NCBI RefSeq assembly: GCF_029854705.2
Contig: NZ_CP139035.1
Location: forward strand, 62,001 to 126,000
DNA length: 64,000 nt
Direction of reading: 5' to 3'
Origin: Akkermansia sp. N21116
GTDB lineage: Bacteria; Verrucomicrobiota; Verrucomicrobiia; Verrucomicrobiales; Akkermansiaceae
Positions 35,897 through 44,665 of this stretch are shown here, piece after piece. The position numbers and the translations under genes were made by a program. A model generated the notes under the pieces. It was not told where the DNA came from. It was given only the letters and a program-made list of their open reading frames with translations, and ran no database searches. The stretch's first letter is position 1. Every line of letters begins with the position of its first letter.

Positions 35897-36844
35897 ATGC
35901 GATCCTTCAAACTGCGGCCTCAATTAGCCGAACGCATTTGGGGCGGCCAGGACCTGCCCATGCTCCGCCTCGGCATCCCCGGCAAACCCGGCGTCCAATA
36001 CGGAGAATCCTGGGAAATATGCGACCGTCCCGAACTGGATAGCATCGTCAGTGACGGAGACCATGCCGGGCAATCCCTCCATAGCCTCTGGAGCACCTAC
36101 CGTGAAGAAATTTTCGGTCAAGGCTATGAGTCCCTGGACCGTTTTCCTCTGCTCTGCAAGATACTGGATGTCCACGACAACCTTTCCCTCCAAATCCACC
36201 CCCCTGCACAGACGGCAGCCCGCTGGAACGGAGAAGTTAAAAACGAAATCTGGTACATTGCTTCGCACTCCCCCGGAGCCACCATCTATATGGGTCTGAA
36301 ACGGGATTTTACCGAATCCGAAATCAAGGGAGCCATCCGAACCAACCGTCTGGCGGACATGATGGGAGCCTACTCTCTGAACGATGGAGACAGCGTCTTC
36401 ATCCCCTCCGGCCTTGTCCACGGCATCGGAGCCGGCCACGTCATTTACGAAATCCAGCAGAACAGCGACACCACTTATCGCCTTTACGATTGGGGCCGGG
36501 TGGATGCCTCCGGCCATGCCCGTGAACTTCACTTGGAGCAATCCCTGGATGCCATCCGTGAAGCGGGTAATCCCGTCTGTTCTCCCCGCCCGGCAGCTCC
36601 CGGCGTGCTGGTCGACGAATCCTGTTTCCGCATCGTCGAAGAACATCTGACGAACGGAACCGTCCCATTAAACATTCCGGCCTCTCAATTCGCCGTCCTC
36701 GTCGTCATCTCTGGAGAATTGGATTACGGCAACGATCTCCCCGCCCGTCCCGGAGACTTCCTGATTTTTCCCGCTCATGGAGAAGCTCCTGTCGCCATAG
36801 GACCGGCACGCCTCCTCATTGCTACTGTCCCGCCCCAGTCATGA
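35897..36844 (+). CDS. manA: Mannose-6-phosphate isomerase, class I
   Basis: The 315-residue zinc enzyme interconverts mannose 6-phosphate and fructose 6-phosphate. The zinc and active-site motifs LSLQIHPP (Gln and His), KNEIWYI (Glu) and IPSGLVHGIGAG (His) are present, and the opening FKLRPQLAERIWGG is typical of the short bacterial class-I type. It starts 25 bases after ftsY and overlaps rlmN by 4 bases (ATGA). Its function links to mannose use or to GDP-mannose for glycans. Confidence 0.92.
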   Translation: MRSFKLRPQLAERIWGGQDLPMLRLGIPGKPGVQYGESWEICDRPELDSIVSDGDHAGQSLHSLWSTYREEIFGQGYESLDRFPLLCKILDVHDNLSLQIHPPAQTAARWNGEVKNEIWYIASHSPGATIYMGLKRDFTESEIKGAIRTNRLADMMGAYSLNDGDSVFIPSGLVHGIGAGHVIYEIQQNSDTTYRLYDWGRVDASGHARELHLEQSLDAIREAGNPVCSPRPAAPGVLVDESCFRIVEEHLTNGTVPLNIPASQFAVLVVISGELDYGNDLPARPGDFLIFPAHGEAPVAIGPARLLIATVPPQS

Positions 36845-37920
36845 CCCAGCCAGCACCCATCACCGGACAGACTGAAACGTCCCTCACGCAATTCCTCGCC
36901 GCTCACGGATTGCCGGCCTTCCGCGCCAAACAAATTCTCGGCTGGATATGGGACAAGAGAGTCGAATCATTCGAGAGGATGACCAACCTCCCCGCTACCT
37001 TGAAAAACCTTCTGGGAGCCAACTTCTCATGGCCGGCCATGGAAACCGTCCAGATTCAAGGAAAACCCGGAAAAACCCGGAAATTTCTCTCACGGCTGGA
37101 CGACGGACAATGCGTTGAATCCGTCATTATCCCCGCTGCTACCGGAGGCGACGGAGGGCAATCGGAACGCCTCACCCTCTGCGTTTCATCGCAGGTCGGC
37201 TGTGCTTTCGGGTGCAAATTCTGCGCATCCGGGCTGCTGGGCTTCTCCCGCAACCTGAACGCCGGGGAAATCGTCGGACAAATCCTTGCGGCAGAACGCA
37301 TCACCGGGGAACGCATCGACAACCTCGTTTTCATGGGCATGGGAGAACCTCTCGCCAATTTCGACAATCTCGTCACGGCTCTGGACATTATCACCGCTCC
37401 TTGGGGGCTCAATATCGGAGGTCGCCACATCACCGTTTCCACCTCCGGCTATGCCCCCAACATCGTACGCCTCGCCTCCTATCCCAGGCAGATACGCCTG
37501 GCCATATCCCTCCACGGAGCCACGGACGATGTCCGTAACCAGATCATGCCGGTTAACAAGAAGTGGCCCTTGAGAGAACTCGTACCCGCTCTGGCTGCCT
37601 GGGCCAGTGCCCGGAAGCAGATGATTACGATGGAATACATCCTGATCCAAGGCGTCAACGACAGTCTGGAAGCAGCCGGACATCTCGCCTCGCTCGCCCA
37701 GCGCCTTAACGCCAAAGTAAACCTCATCCCCTACAATACCGTCGAAGGCCTTGACTGGCAACGTCCTCCGCTATCCCATTGCGAACGCTTCCGCGACCGT
37801 CTGAAACAAGCAGGTATTCCTGTCACCCTCCGTTATGAAAAAGGACATGACATCGATGCCGCCTGCGGTCAGCTCCGCCTCAAAAAACTGAAAGAAGACG
37901 GGCAAGACATCCTAGTCTGA
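36841..37920 (+). CDS. rlmN: 23S rRNA (adenine2503-C2)/tRNA methyltransferase, radical SAM
   Basis: The 359-residue radical-SAM enzyme methylates C2 of A2503 in 23S rRNA. The [4Fe-4S] ligands are C121, C125 and C128 (GCAFGCKFCASG). The C-terminal catalytic Cys is C342 in DIDAACGQL. The other methyl-carrying Cys region and the MGMGEPL motif are also present. It is the last gene of the run from glnS and ends at a hairpin shared with the convergent GH116-like gene. Start and manA stop overlap by 4 bases. Confidence 0.95.
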   Translation: MTQPAPITGQTETSLTQFLAAHGLPAFRAKQILGWIWDKRVESFERMTNLPATLKNLLGANFSWPAMETVQIQGKPGKTRKFLSRLDDGQCVESVIIPAATGGDGGQSERLTLCVSSQVGCAFGCKFCASGLLGFSRNLNAGEIVGQILAAERITGERIDNLVFMGMGEPLANFDNLVTALDIITAPWGLNIGGRHITVSTSGYAPNIVRLASYPRQIRLAISLHGATDDVRNQIMPVNKKWPLRELVPALAAWASARKQMITMEYILIQGVNDSLEAAGHLASLAQRLNAKVNLIPYNTVEGLDWQRPPLSHCERFRDRLKQAGIPVTLRYEKGHDIDAACGQLRLKKLKEDGQDILV

Positions 37921-37974
37921 TCTTTGCAAGAGAGCCTTGCGCAAGAAGTTATCCCTGTAACCGGTTCCCGGCGG

Positions 37975-38002
37975 AAAACCGGGGCAGGTCATGCCCCGGT
38001 TT
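37975..38002. terminator. Bidirectional terminator between rlmN and the GH116-like gene
   Basis: A strong stem (AAACCGGGGCA at 37976-37986 with TGCCCCGGTTT at 37992-38002) has short T or A runs on its outer sides, so it can work from both directions. The minus-strand stop codon (37989-37991) lies in the loop. Confidence 0.7.
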
Positions 38003-41000
38003 GCACTGTCAGAGTTTGTTCGGCCTTCAACGTCAGGGGAGTTCCCCAGACAAGCACGCCTTTCTCAACTTTGAAATCAGGTGCCGGCTTCCCATCCACG
38101 GTCACCCGGACCTTCTTCAAGGGGAAGGCAAGCTTTAATTCCCTGAGAGTTAATTGACCATACTTCAAAGTAACCCCGGCCATCCAGGCGTTCCCCTGCT
38201 TCTCTTGTGAGTAGGTTCCCCATCCTTCCGCCGTCGTGAAAGCGGCCTTGAAATTCTCAGGGGACATTCTGGGATTAAACCCGAGTTTTCCCTCCGGCCC
38301 ATTGTAATCATATCCGCAAGCGCTCAGGAACGTTCCGTAACTGGCCATGGCACGGGCATAATGGTCGGAACACTCAATCTCGTTGTAAGGATTGCGCTTC
38401 TCCGCAGAATAACGGTCATGGATGGCCCGCGTTACAGCCAATGCCTCCTTCACCATGCCCGCGCGCATCATGTGAGAGGCAAGTTGATGCTCGAATCCGG
38501 ACATGCACTCGTTGAGATAGCCGTGAGTCCAGCTGCTGCCCTTATACGGATCGGATTCATTCAAGGCATTCGTACACATCAGAGTCCCCCCCTCCCCTTC
38601 AACGTAATAGGGACGTCCCAAAGGCCGGACATGTTTGAGATACTCCGTCAGATCGGGTGAAAAATTATTGTCCCAGATGGATCGGAGAGCCTTTTTCTGC
38701 CTGTCGGGGGAAATGAGTTCGCCCAATCCGCACTGATAAGCCATGCTTTGTCCGAACAACTGGTCGATGAAACTCCCATTATATGTGCCAAACACGTTCG
38801 GATGAGCTTCATCCTTCTTCTGGATGAACCATTTCCCATTGAAGAGACGCGCCTCTACAGCTTTGCGGCCTTTCTCCCGGCGATCCCGGCACAGCTTGGC
38901 AAACTCTCCGTCTCCCACGGCAAGAGCCATTTCCTCGCCAGCCTTGAACGCCCCAAGAGCTTCAATACTCGTCCAGGCGATTTCGCCATACCAAGCGGCA
39001 TCCAACGTATTTTCCTGAGCCCCGTCAAGAATCCCGTCCCCATCGCGGTCATGATCCAAGACATACTGGACAGCCTTTTTCGCACGAGGCCAAACCTTGT
39101 TGAGGAAGGAATCGTCAGCGCTCATCGTGTGTTCCCTCCAAATCCCCATAATCCGTCCGCATTGTCCGTCAATGGCAGGTTGCCGGTTATGCTCGGCCCG
39201 CATGCCGATCCCCCCCGTCTCGGGATGGAATCCTATACCCAGATCCACCCGGTCGCGCGTCACGCGTTCGATGTCCGGGAACAGACGGGCGGGAGCCTGG
39301 GCGTACTGCCAGACGTGAGTACATGTACCTTCACAAGCGCCTACTCCCTCCCAGGCATAAAACCGTCCATTCGTCAAGCGGTGACTGGTCGTAGTCGCCA
39401 ACGTCGACGTATTGGCAAAAGTCCTGTCAAGGAACCAGAACGGCAGAGAGGAATCATACCACGTATCCCTCCAAAGCTTCGTCCCGCCAACCAGGCTCTT
39501 CCAATGATCAGCCACATAGGATGCCACATCGTTCGCATTGGAGAAACGCGCGGCATAGTGCCGCCGTCCCTTCTTGCCATCGGTATCGGGACGTCCCGTA
39601 TCACCCATCGTATTCAGATAGATATTGGGGAAATACCAGGCCAGGATAAAGTCAACCTGCACGGATTCCCCGGCAGGAATGGAAAAATCCCGGGTCAATC
39701 CCCCCAACGGCTTATCCTTGTCGAAACGGACATTCCCCACGGATGGCTGCGAACCATCCATCCCGAACAGAGCTTGCTCCGTATTTCTCGCAGGAAGACT
39801 GGTCATAGCACGAGTACCTTTCCCGGGACTCGCCAAAGCAAAACAGAACGAACCGAAATCCGCTTCTTCTTTCAAGGGACGGGCAGGAGGAGCCGGAGAA
39901 TCGGAAAAAACGATATGATCCACAATGATATTGCCCCAGCTTCCCTGTGCCCCATCATAAATTCGCAAACGGGCTTTCTTCCCGATGTAATCCTTCACGG
40001 GAAAAGCATCGGGGCGCAAACGGTTGGAATTATGCCCCGTTGCAGAGCATACGGCTTTGCCGTCAACCAGCAATTCGATTCCCGTCCCTCCTTCTTTCTC
40101 TCGGCCGGGTTTCCGGCCTCCAGCAATTGAAAATCTGATAAATTCCCGGTCAATCGTGAATTCCGGGCTCAGCAGGCTACCCGTATGGGAGTCTCCCGCC
40201 ATAACGTCTCCTCCCGTTCGGACATTGTGAGAAACGGCAGCCCTCGAACCGTGCATCCCGATGTCTCCCATATACGGGGGGATACGGGCATTATCCAGTG
40301 GAGTTTTGTCAAAAGCCGTACCTTCGACCTTCCAGCCGGCATAATCCTCCCGCTCGAAATCTTCAAAGCTCACATCTTCCCTGCCGGGAACCGCTACCCA
40401 TTCCCCCTCTTCCGCCGTCATCAGCACGTGAGGCATCCCCCCATTCGGATCCGCCTTGTTCACCCGCATGCCAAGACCGGTGCCGCTATTGCAGCAGACA
40501 GCGTTTTTAAGCCATCCGCCAATCGTCCCGTTCACAGTGCTATCCGTACAATTCCAAATCGTAAAACTCATCACGGTACATGGAAGGGAAGAATCGTCCG
40601 TATTCAAGGGGATGAAAGGAGAAAAGGCTTCCAAACGGACGGACACGGGGAAATTCTGATCCGAATAATCAACCGTACCAATGGGATATGTCCCCGTGAA
40701 AACCACTCTGTTCCATCCGTTCCTGTCCATAGTCCGGACATGGTCGCCCACCTTGATGGCAAATCCCTGCTCCATTTGTTCCTGACCGGAGAATTCATCG
40801 TCTCCGGACTTGGCGATCTTTTGCGATTCCTCCGGAAACCCTTTCCTGAACGGAGAAGGCTGGGCCGAATCAGGATGCACATAGCTGGCTCCATCGCGGG
40901 ACCGTATCCTGGCGCCGTTCCAGACCAATGACCGAGGCATGACTCCCTGCCGGTTGTCATTGAATACATCCCAAAGCCACAGCTTGCCATCTCCACCCAA

Positions 41001-41246
41001 ATAGACAGTCCCGCAAAACAGGCCTCCCACCGGCATGCCGACATGGGAAAGCCCCGGACCGGAACTCACGGTTGTCAACTGTCCGCGATCCGTCAGGGAA
41101 GCCACCCATTCCGGAGAAAGCTTCTTGTCAACCGGAACAACGGCTTCATTCGGATAAACGCCGGCAGCCTGGACGACAACCGTCCCCCATACGGCAATGG
41201 CATGAACAAACAGTTTTTTTCTGGTTAAAATGGCCGGGACAATCAT
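37989..41246 (-). CDS. Secreted GH116-like glycosidase (GBA2-type)
   Basis: The 1085-residue exported protein has a signal peptide (cleavage near VQAAG). The N-terminal half fits the GBA2 N-terminal beta-sandwich (GLSHVGMPVGGLFCGTVYLGGDGKLW). The C-terminal (alpha/alpha)6 domain has the segment GVGACEGTCTHVWQYAQA, which matches the HVWNY-type signature near the catalytic Glu in GH116. A lectin-like insert occurs at about 300-460. Family members cleave beta-glucosides and beta-xylosides, including glucosylceramide. It is the last gene of a minus-strand group, 25 bases after the RbsD/FucU-like gene. The substrate is inferred by family only. Confidence 0.78.
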   Translation of the reverse strand: MIVPAILTRKKLFVHAIAVWGTVVVQAAGVYPNEAVVPVDKKLSPEWVASLTDRGQLTTVSSGPGLSHVGMPVGGLFCGTVYLGGDGKLWLWDVFNDNRQGVMPRSLVWNGARIRSRDGASYVHPDSAQPSPFRKGFPEESQKIAKSGDDEFSGQEQMEQGFAIKVGDHVRTMDRNGWNRVVFTGTYPIGTVDYSDQNFPVSVRLEAFSPFIPLNTDDSSLPCTVMSFTIWNCTDSTVNGTIGGWLKNAVCCNSGTGLGMRVNKADPNGGMPHVLMTAEEGEWVAVPGREDVSFEDFEREDYAGWKVEGTAFDKTPLDNARIPPYMGDIGMHGSRAAVSHNVRTGGDVMAGDSHTGSLLSPEFTIDREFIRFSIAGGRKPGREKEGGTGIELLVDGKAVCSATGHNSNRLRPDAFPVKDYIGKKARLRIYDGAQGSWGNIIVDHIVFSDSPAPPARPLKEEADFGSFCFALASPGKGTRAMTSLPARNTEQALFGMDGSQPSVGNVRFDKDKPLGGLTRDFSIPAGESVQVDFILAWYFPNIYLNTMGDTGRPDTDGKKGRRHYAARFSNANDVASYVADHWKSLVGGTKLWRDTWYDSSLPFWFLDRTFANTSTLATTTSHRLTNGRFYAWEGVGACEGTCTHVWQYAQAPARLFPDIERVTRDRVDLGIGFHPETGGIGMRAEHNRQPAIDGQCGRIMGIWREHTMSADDSFLNKVWPRAKKAVQYVLDHDRDGDGILDGAQENTLDAAWYGEIAWTSIEALGAFKAGEEMALAVGDGEFAKLCRDRREKGRKAVEARLFNGKWFIQKKDEAHPNVFGTYNGSFIDQLFGQSMAYQCGLGELISPDRQKKALRSIWDNNFSPDLTEYLKHVRPLGRPYYVEGEGGTLMCTNALNESDPYKGSSWTHGYLNECMSGFEHQLASHMMRAGMVKEALAVTRAIHDRYSAEKRNPYNEIECSDHYARAMASYGTFLSACGYDYNGPEGKLGFNPRMSPENFKAAFTTAEGWGTYSQEKQGNAWMAGVTLKYGQLTLRELKLAFPLKKVRVTVDGKPAPDFKVEKGVLVWGTPLTLKAEQTLTVQTGA

Positions 41247-41271
41247 AGTTCACGTGATAATTACAATATGA

Positions 41272-41826
41272 TTACGGAGTGGAATGCTCTTTTATTTCAT
41301 CACGCAGGCGTTTTTCTCCCTTTTCCGTCCAATAGGCGCAATCCAGTTTGAAAAACACAGAGGTATAAGGCAGTAACCCTTGGGTCTTGATAATGACGAC
41401 ATTGAAGACGGACGCCGCCTCATCCAATTGGGCAATGATGTCTTCATGCGGCAGGGAAACCGGACGGACGCCGGAAAGCATTTTTCGCAATCCTTCACGA
41501 TAGGCATTAATTCCGGGAGCATCTTCTTCACGGACAAAATCGAGCTCGGTATCCGTATACACAAGGGGGCGGACGTGTTTCTGCACGGCCAGCATGTCCA
41601 GAACCGCTTTGACAACGGCAGGCTGTTCCCCGTCGACCACGATCGTCTTAATGCCGGGATTGCTCTGGAGAGGATAAGCGGCATCCGTCACCACAACCCA
41701 GTTGCGATGCCCCAGCAAAGGCATCATATTCTTCACTTGGGACAATCCGTCTTCCCGCCCTTCGGACGCTAAACAGGAACAGGCGAGAAGCAGAAAGGCC
41801 AGCAAGGAGACAATATTACGTTTCAT
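41272..41826 (-). CDS. Secreted RbsD/FucU-like protein, putative sugar mutarotase
   Basis: The 184-residue protein has a signal peptide (LLAFLLLACSCLAS; a lipoprotein form with LLAC is possible). The mature part resembles the RbsD/FucU fold: LLGHRNWVVVTDAAYPLQSNPGI matches the LGHGDEIVIADAxFP motif with the catalytic His and Asp, and YTSVFFKLD matches the C-terminal YANxxLKxG motif. RbsD and FucU are normally cytoplasmic and convert sugar anomers, so export is unusual. It sits between aspA and the GH116-like gene with 23- and 25-base gaps, so it is probably co-transcribed. Function is inferred from motifs. Confidence 0.6.
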   Translation of the reverse strand: MKRNIVSLLAFLLLACSCLASEGREDGLSQVKNMMPLLGHRNWVVVTDAAYPLQSNPGIKTIVVDGEQPAVVKAVLDMLAVQKHVRPLVYTDTELDFVREEDAPGINAYREGLRKMLSGVRPVSLPHEDIIAQLDEAASVFNVVIIKTQGLLPYTSVFFKLDCAYWTEKGEKRLRDEIKEHSTP

Positions 41827-41849
41827 CGGATCACTCCATTCGGTTGCAA

Positions 41850-43685
41850 TCAGGAAAACATGTTGCGCGGATCCAGGTAGCGATCCACCTCTTCTTCCGT
41901 CAAAATACCTTTCTCCAGCACGATTTCACGAACACTCTTGGTAGAATGCAGGGCTTCCTTCGCCAGCTCCGTCGCCTGGGCATAACCAATGACGGGTAAA
42001 AGAGCCGTCACAATGCCAATACTGCGGTCCACATAGCTGCGGCACACATCGCGGTTAGCGGTAATTCCATCCACCGTCCGTTCCTTGAGAACAATGCAAG
42101 CCTGCCTCAAGTGATTGATGCTCTTGAAGAGAGACCAGACAATAACCGGCTCCATTACATTGAGTTGCAACTGTCCGGCCTCAGCGGCGATCGTAATGGT
42201 TACATCATTACCGATCACCTCGAAAGCCACTTGGTTGACGACCTCCGGCACGACGGGATTCACCTTCCCGGGCATAATGCTGCTGCCCGGCTGAAGAGGA
42301 GGCAGATTGATTTCCCCGAGTCCGGCACGTGGGCCGGAAGAAAGCAGGCGCAAATCGTTGCAAATCTTGCTAAGCTTGGTGGATGTCCTCTTCAAAACCC
42401 CGGATAGTTGGACAAGAGCCCCCGTATCCTGCGTCGCTTCAAACAGATTGCTGGCCGTCACAATCTCCAGCCCGGAAACCTCCTGCAACCGTTCCCGGAC
42501 GCGTTCGCGGTAACCGGGCACTGTACTGATACCGGAACCGATAGCCGTCGCCCCCATGTTCACTTCCTTGAGCAAATTCTCCGCTTCCTCCAACCGCTGG
42601 ATGTCTTCGCGCAGCGTACAGGCAAACGCCGAAAACTCTTGTCCCAGCGTCATCGGAACGGCATCCTGCAACTGGGTCCTCCCCATTTTGATCACATCGG
42701 CAAACTCCGCCCCCTTCGCCTCAAAAGAGCCCGCCAGTTTGTCTACAGCCAGCAGAAGGCGTTTCAGGGCAAACCGCAGCCCCAGCCGGAATGCCGTCGG
42801 GTACACGTCATTCGTACTCTGGCTCAGGTTAACATGATTGTTGGGGTGGATGAAAGCATAGTCGCCGCGCTCCCGTCCGCAAAGTTCCAACGCCCTGTTA
42901 GCGATCACTTCATTGGCATTCATGTTGCATGACGTGCCGGCGCCCCCCTGCATCATATCTACCACGAAATGATCATAGAACCTGCCGTCCAGCAATTCAT
43001 CGCAAGCCTGGACAATGGCTCGGCTGCGTTCCTTGTCCAGCAGGCCGAGATCGGCATTCGTCAGGGCGCACGCCTTCTTCACCAAAGCCAGCCCGCGAAT
43101 CAGGTTCGGATAGGAACTCAGAGGAATATCCGTAATCGGGAAATTTTCCACGCCGCGCATCGTCTGGATGCCGTACAAAGCGGAAGCAGGCACTTTGCGC
43201 TCACCGAGGAGATCCTTCTCCACCCGGAAAACATCCCCCGGTTTATTCCCGGCAGGAGCACCAAGAACCGGACGCAGCGATACGCTTCCGGCTATTGTCG
43301 TCCGCAGACGCTCCAACAGTTCGGGATGAGCCCTGCCCAACCGGTCAAGGTCGTCATGGTTCCACTCAAGGCACACGGAGCGCTCCATCACTTCTCCCGT
43401 TAACGAATGGGGGCTGCCCTTGTCATAGAGCATTCTCTCCCCGAGCAGGGAACCGGGTCCGACATCCAGCAGGGGATTCAGCTCATCCCCGATACCACGG
43501 GCCAAACGGACGCTCCCCGTTAACAGGACGTACAGGCGCGAAGGCGGCATCTTTTCATAAAACAAAAAGTCGCCCGGGACATAAACACTCTCCCGTCCAT
43601 ATTCCAACAGGACATCCAAATCGTCCGATGTAAAATCCTTTAACAGCGATGAACGCAACGAATGCGGAAACAGCTCTTCCTTCAT
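41850..43685 (-). CDS. aspA: Aspartate ammonia-lyase with N-terminal cyclic-nucleotide-binding-like domain
   Basis: The 611-residue protein joins a cNMP-binding-like domain (about 5-130) to a full aspartase/fumarase-family lyase (from about 147). The lyase part has the GGAGTSCNMNANEVIANRA and HPNNHVNLSQSTNDVYPTA regions and the flexible catalytic loop GSSIMPGKVNPVVPE, typical of AspA. It deaminates aspartate to fumarate. In the cNMP domain the phosphate-binding cassette reads LLGERMLYDKGSPHS, where the usual Arg that grips the cyclic phosphate is missing, so ligand binding is in doubt. The start at 43685 has AGGAA 7 bases upstream; a longer frame begins 12 codons earlier. Confidence 0.9.
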   Translation of the reverse strand: MKEELFPHSLRSSLLKDFTSDDLDVLLEYGRESVYVPGDFLFYEKMPPSRLYVLLTGSVRLARGIGDELNPLLDVGPGSLLGERMLYDKGSPHSLTGEVMERSVCLEWNHDDLDRLGRAHPELLERLRTTIAGSVSLRPVLGAPAGNKPGDVFRVEKDLLGERKVPASALYGIQTMRGVENFPITDIPLSSYPNLIRGLALVKKACALTNADLGLLDKERSRAIVQACDELLDGRFYDHFVVDMMQGGAGTSCNMNANEVIANRALELCGRERGDYAFIHPNNHVNLSQSTNDVYPTAFRLGLRFALKRLLLAVDKLAGSFEAKGAEFADVIKMGRTQLQDAVPMTLGQEFSAFACTLREDIQRLEEAENLLKEVNMGATAIGSGISTVPGYRERVRERLQEVSGLEIVTASNLFEATQDTGALVQLSGVLKRTSTKLSKICNDLRLLSSGPRAGLGEINLPPLQPGSSIMPGKVNPVVPEVVNQVAFEVIGNDVTITIAAEAGQLQLNVMEPVIVWSLFKSINHLRQACIVLKERTVDGITANRDVCRSYVDRSIGIVTALLPVIGYAQATELAKEALHSTKSVREIVLEKGILTEEEVDRYLDPRNMFS

Positions 43686-43692
43686 TCTTGAG

Positions 43693-43697
43693 TTCCT
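43693..43697 (-). promoter_or_regulatory. Shine-Dalgarno site of the aspartase gene
   Basis: AGGAA lies 7 bases before the ATG at 43685 and supports that start over the upstream one. Confidence 0.45.
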
Positions 43698-43753
43698 ACC
43701 ACTTTCCGAAGGAAATCTCAACGAGAAACAACAAATTTCCGGGACTGCGTCAA

Positions 43754-44542
43754 CTAGGACTGTGTCAGCTCTTTTTCCGGGGCAGGAGGAGGAGTCTGGA
43801 GAGGAGCAGGGATTTTCATCACAAGCTGGTTGTTTTCAAAGACAATCGGAGCCGGCATTTTATTCAACTCCGTCCATTCCCATGTCTTCTCCAGCACTTT
43901 CCAGAACGGGAAATAAGGAGATTTACGTTCCTGCCACAGCCTGGCCGGGGTCGGAACAAAAGGATAAATCTGGATAGGCACTGTCTTCTGCCCTTCCTTC
44001 AAGGCTTCCGCCACCATCGTATACACTTCCTCAATACCTTCATCCGTGATGGCGATACATCCCGCCGATACGTCGCTGCCGTGTACCATGATGTAGGAAC
44101 CGGTGCGTCCCAGAGAACGGTCATACTCGTTCGGATAGCCGATATTGAAGGAAAGATGGTACTTGCTATTCGGATTGAGGGCAGCGGGAACAACCTCGTA
44201 AAAACCTTCCGGCACCTGGTTGTCCCCCTCCTTTTCCTTCGGTCCCAGATTGCCGGACATGGCAGCCACCGGATAACGCTTCACCAGAACAAACGAGCCG
44301 GAGCCCTTCGGCTGTACCCACAGTTCCAGAATCTTATCCTCCTTGATTGCTCGGAGAAAAACCGGACTGCCCACATGCATATTACCCGGTGCCAGATATT
44401 CGGACATCTTCGGCGACGTCCGGGCTTTGGCCTGTACGTCACGGGCCTTCGCAGAGTCATTGCATGCTTGGAAACACATCGTCGTCACAAGAACACCTAC
44501 CCATATCATCCAGCTTAATCCTCCTCGTTTGGAAGCGCTCAT
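43754..44542 (-). CDS. L,D-transpeptidase (YkuD) lipoprotein
   Basis: The 262-residue protein has a membrane signal with a lipobox-like end (TTMCFQAC, lipidation at the second Cys). The YkuD domain has the catalytic motif HGSDVSAGCIAITD, with His and the nucleophile Cys, and the upstream IMVHGS strand. Such enzymes make 3-3 peptide crosslinks or attach proteins to murein. A Pro-rich tail (PAPLQTPPPAPEKE) ends the protein. It heads the minus-strand group with aspA, 68 bases upstream, and is divergent from ilvA. Its length and build also fit ErfK-type enzymes. Confidence 0.85.
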   Translation of the reverse strand: MSASKRGGLSWMIWVGVLVTTMCFQACNDSAKARDVQAKARTSPKMSEYLAPGNMHVGSPVFLRAIKEDKILELWVQPKGSGSFVLVKRYPVAAMSGNLGPKEKEGDNQVPEGFYEVVPAALNPNSKYHLSFNIGYPNEYDRSLGRTGSYIMVHGSDVSAGCIAITDEGIEEVYTMVAEALKEGQKTVPIQIYPFVPTPARLWQERKSPYFPFWKVLEKTWEWTELNKMPAPIVFENNQLVMKIPAPLQTPPPAPEKELTQS

Positions 44543-44584
44543 GGCGACAGGAGAACCAAAATAGAGGTATGATTCAATCCTTTT

Positions 44585-44628
44585 CGGAGACTGTAGCGAA
44601 AATTAATGGTTCACGTCTCCGTTTCTTT
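44585..44628 (+). terminator. Weak hairpin in the ilvA leader
   Basis: CGGAGAC (44585-44591) pairs with GTCTCCG (44615-44621) across a 23-base loop, followed by TTTCTTT. It lies 38 bases before the ilvA ATG. I found no leader peptide rich in Ile, Val or Leu, so an attenuator is only a possibility. Confidence 0.25.
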
Positions 44629-44665
44629 GATGTAGACTCTTGCAGAACATTTCCAACCATCCGCC

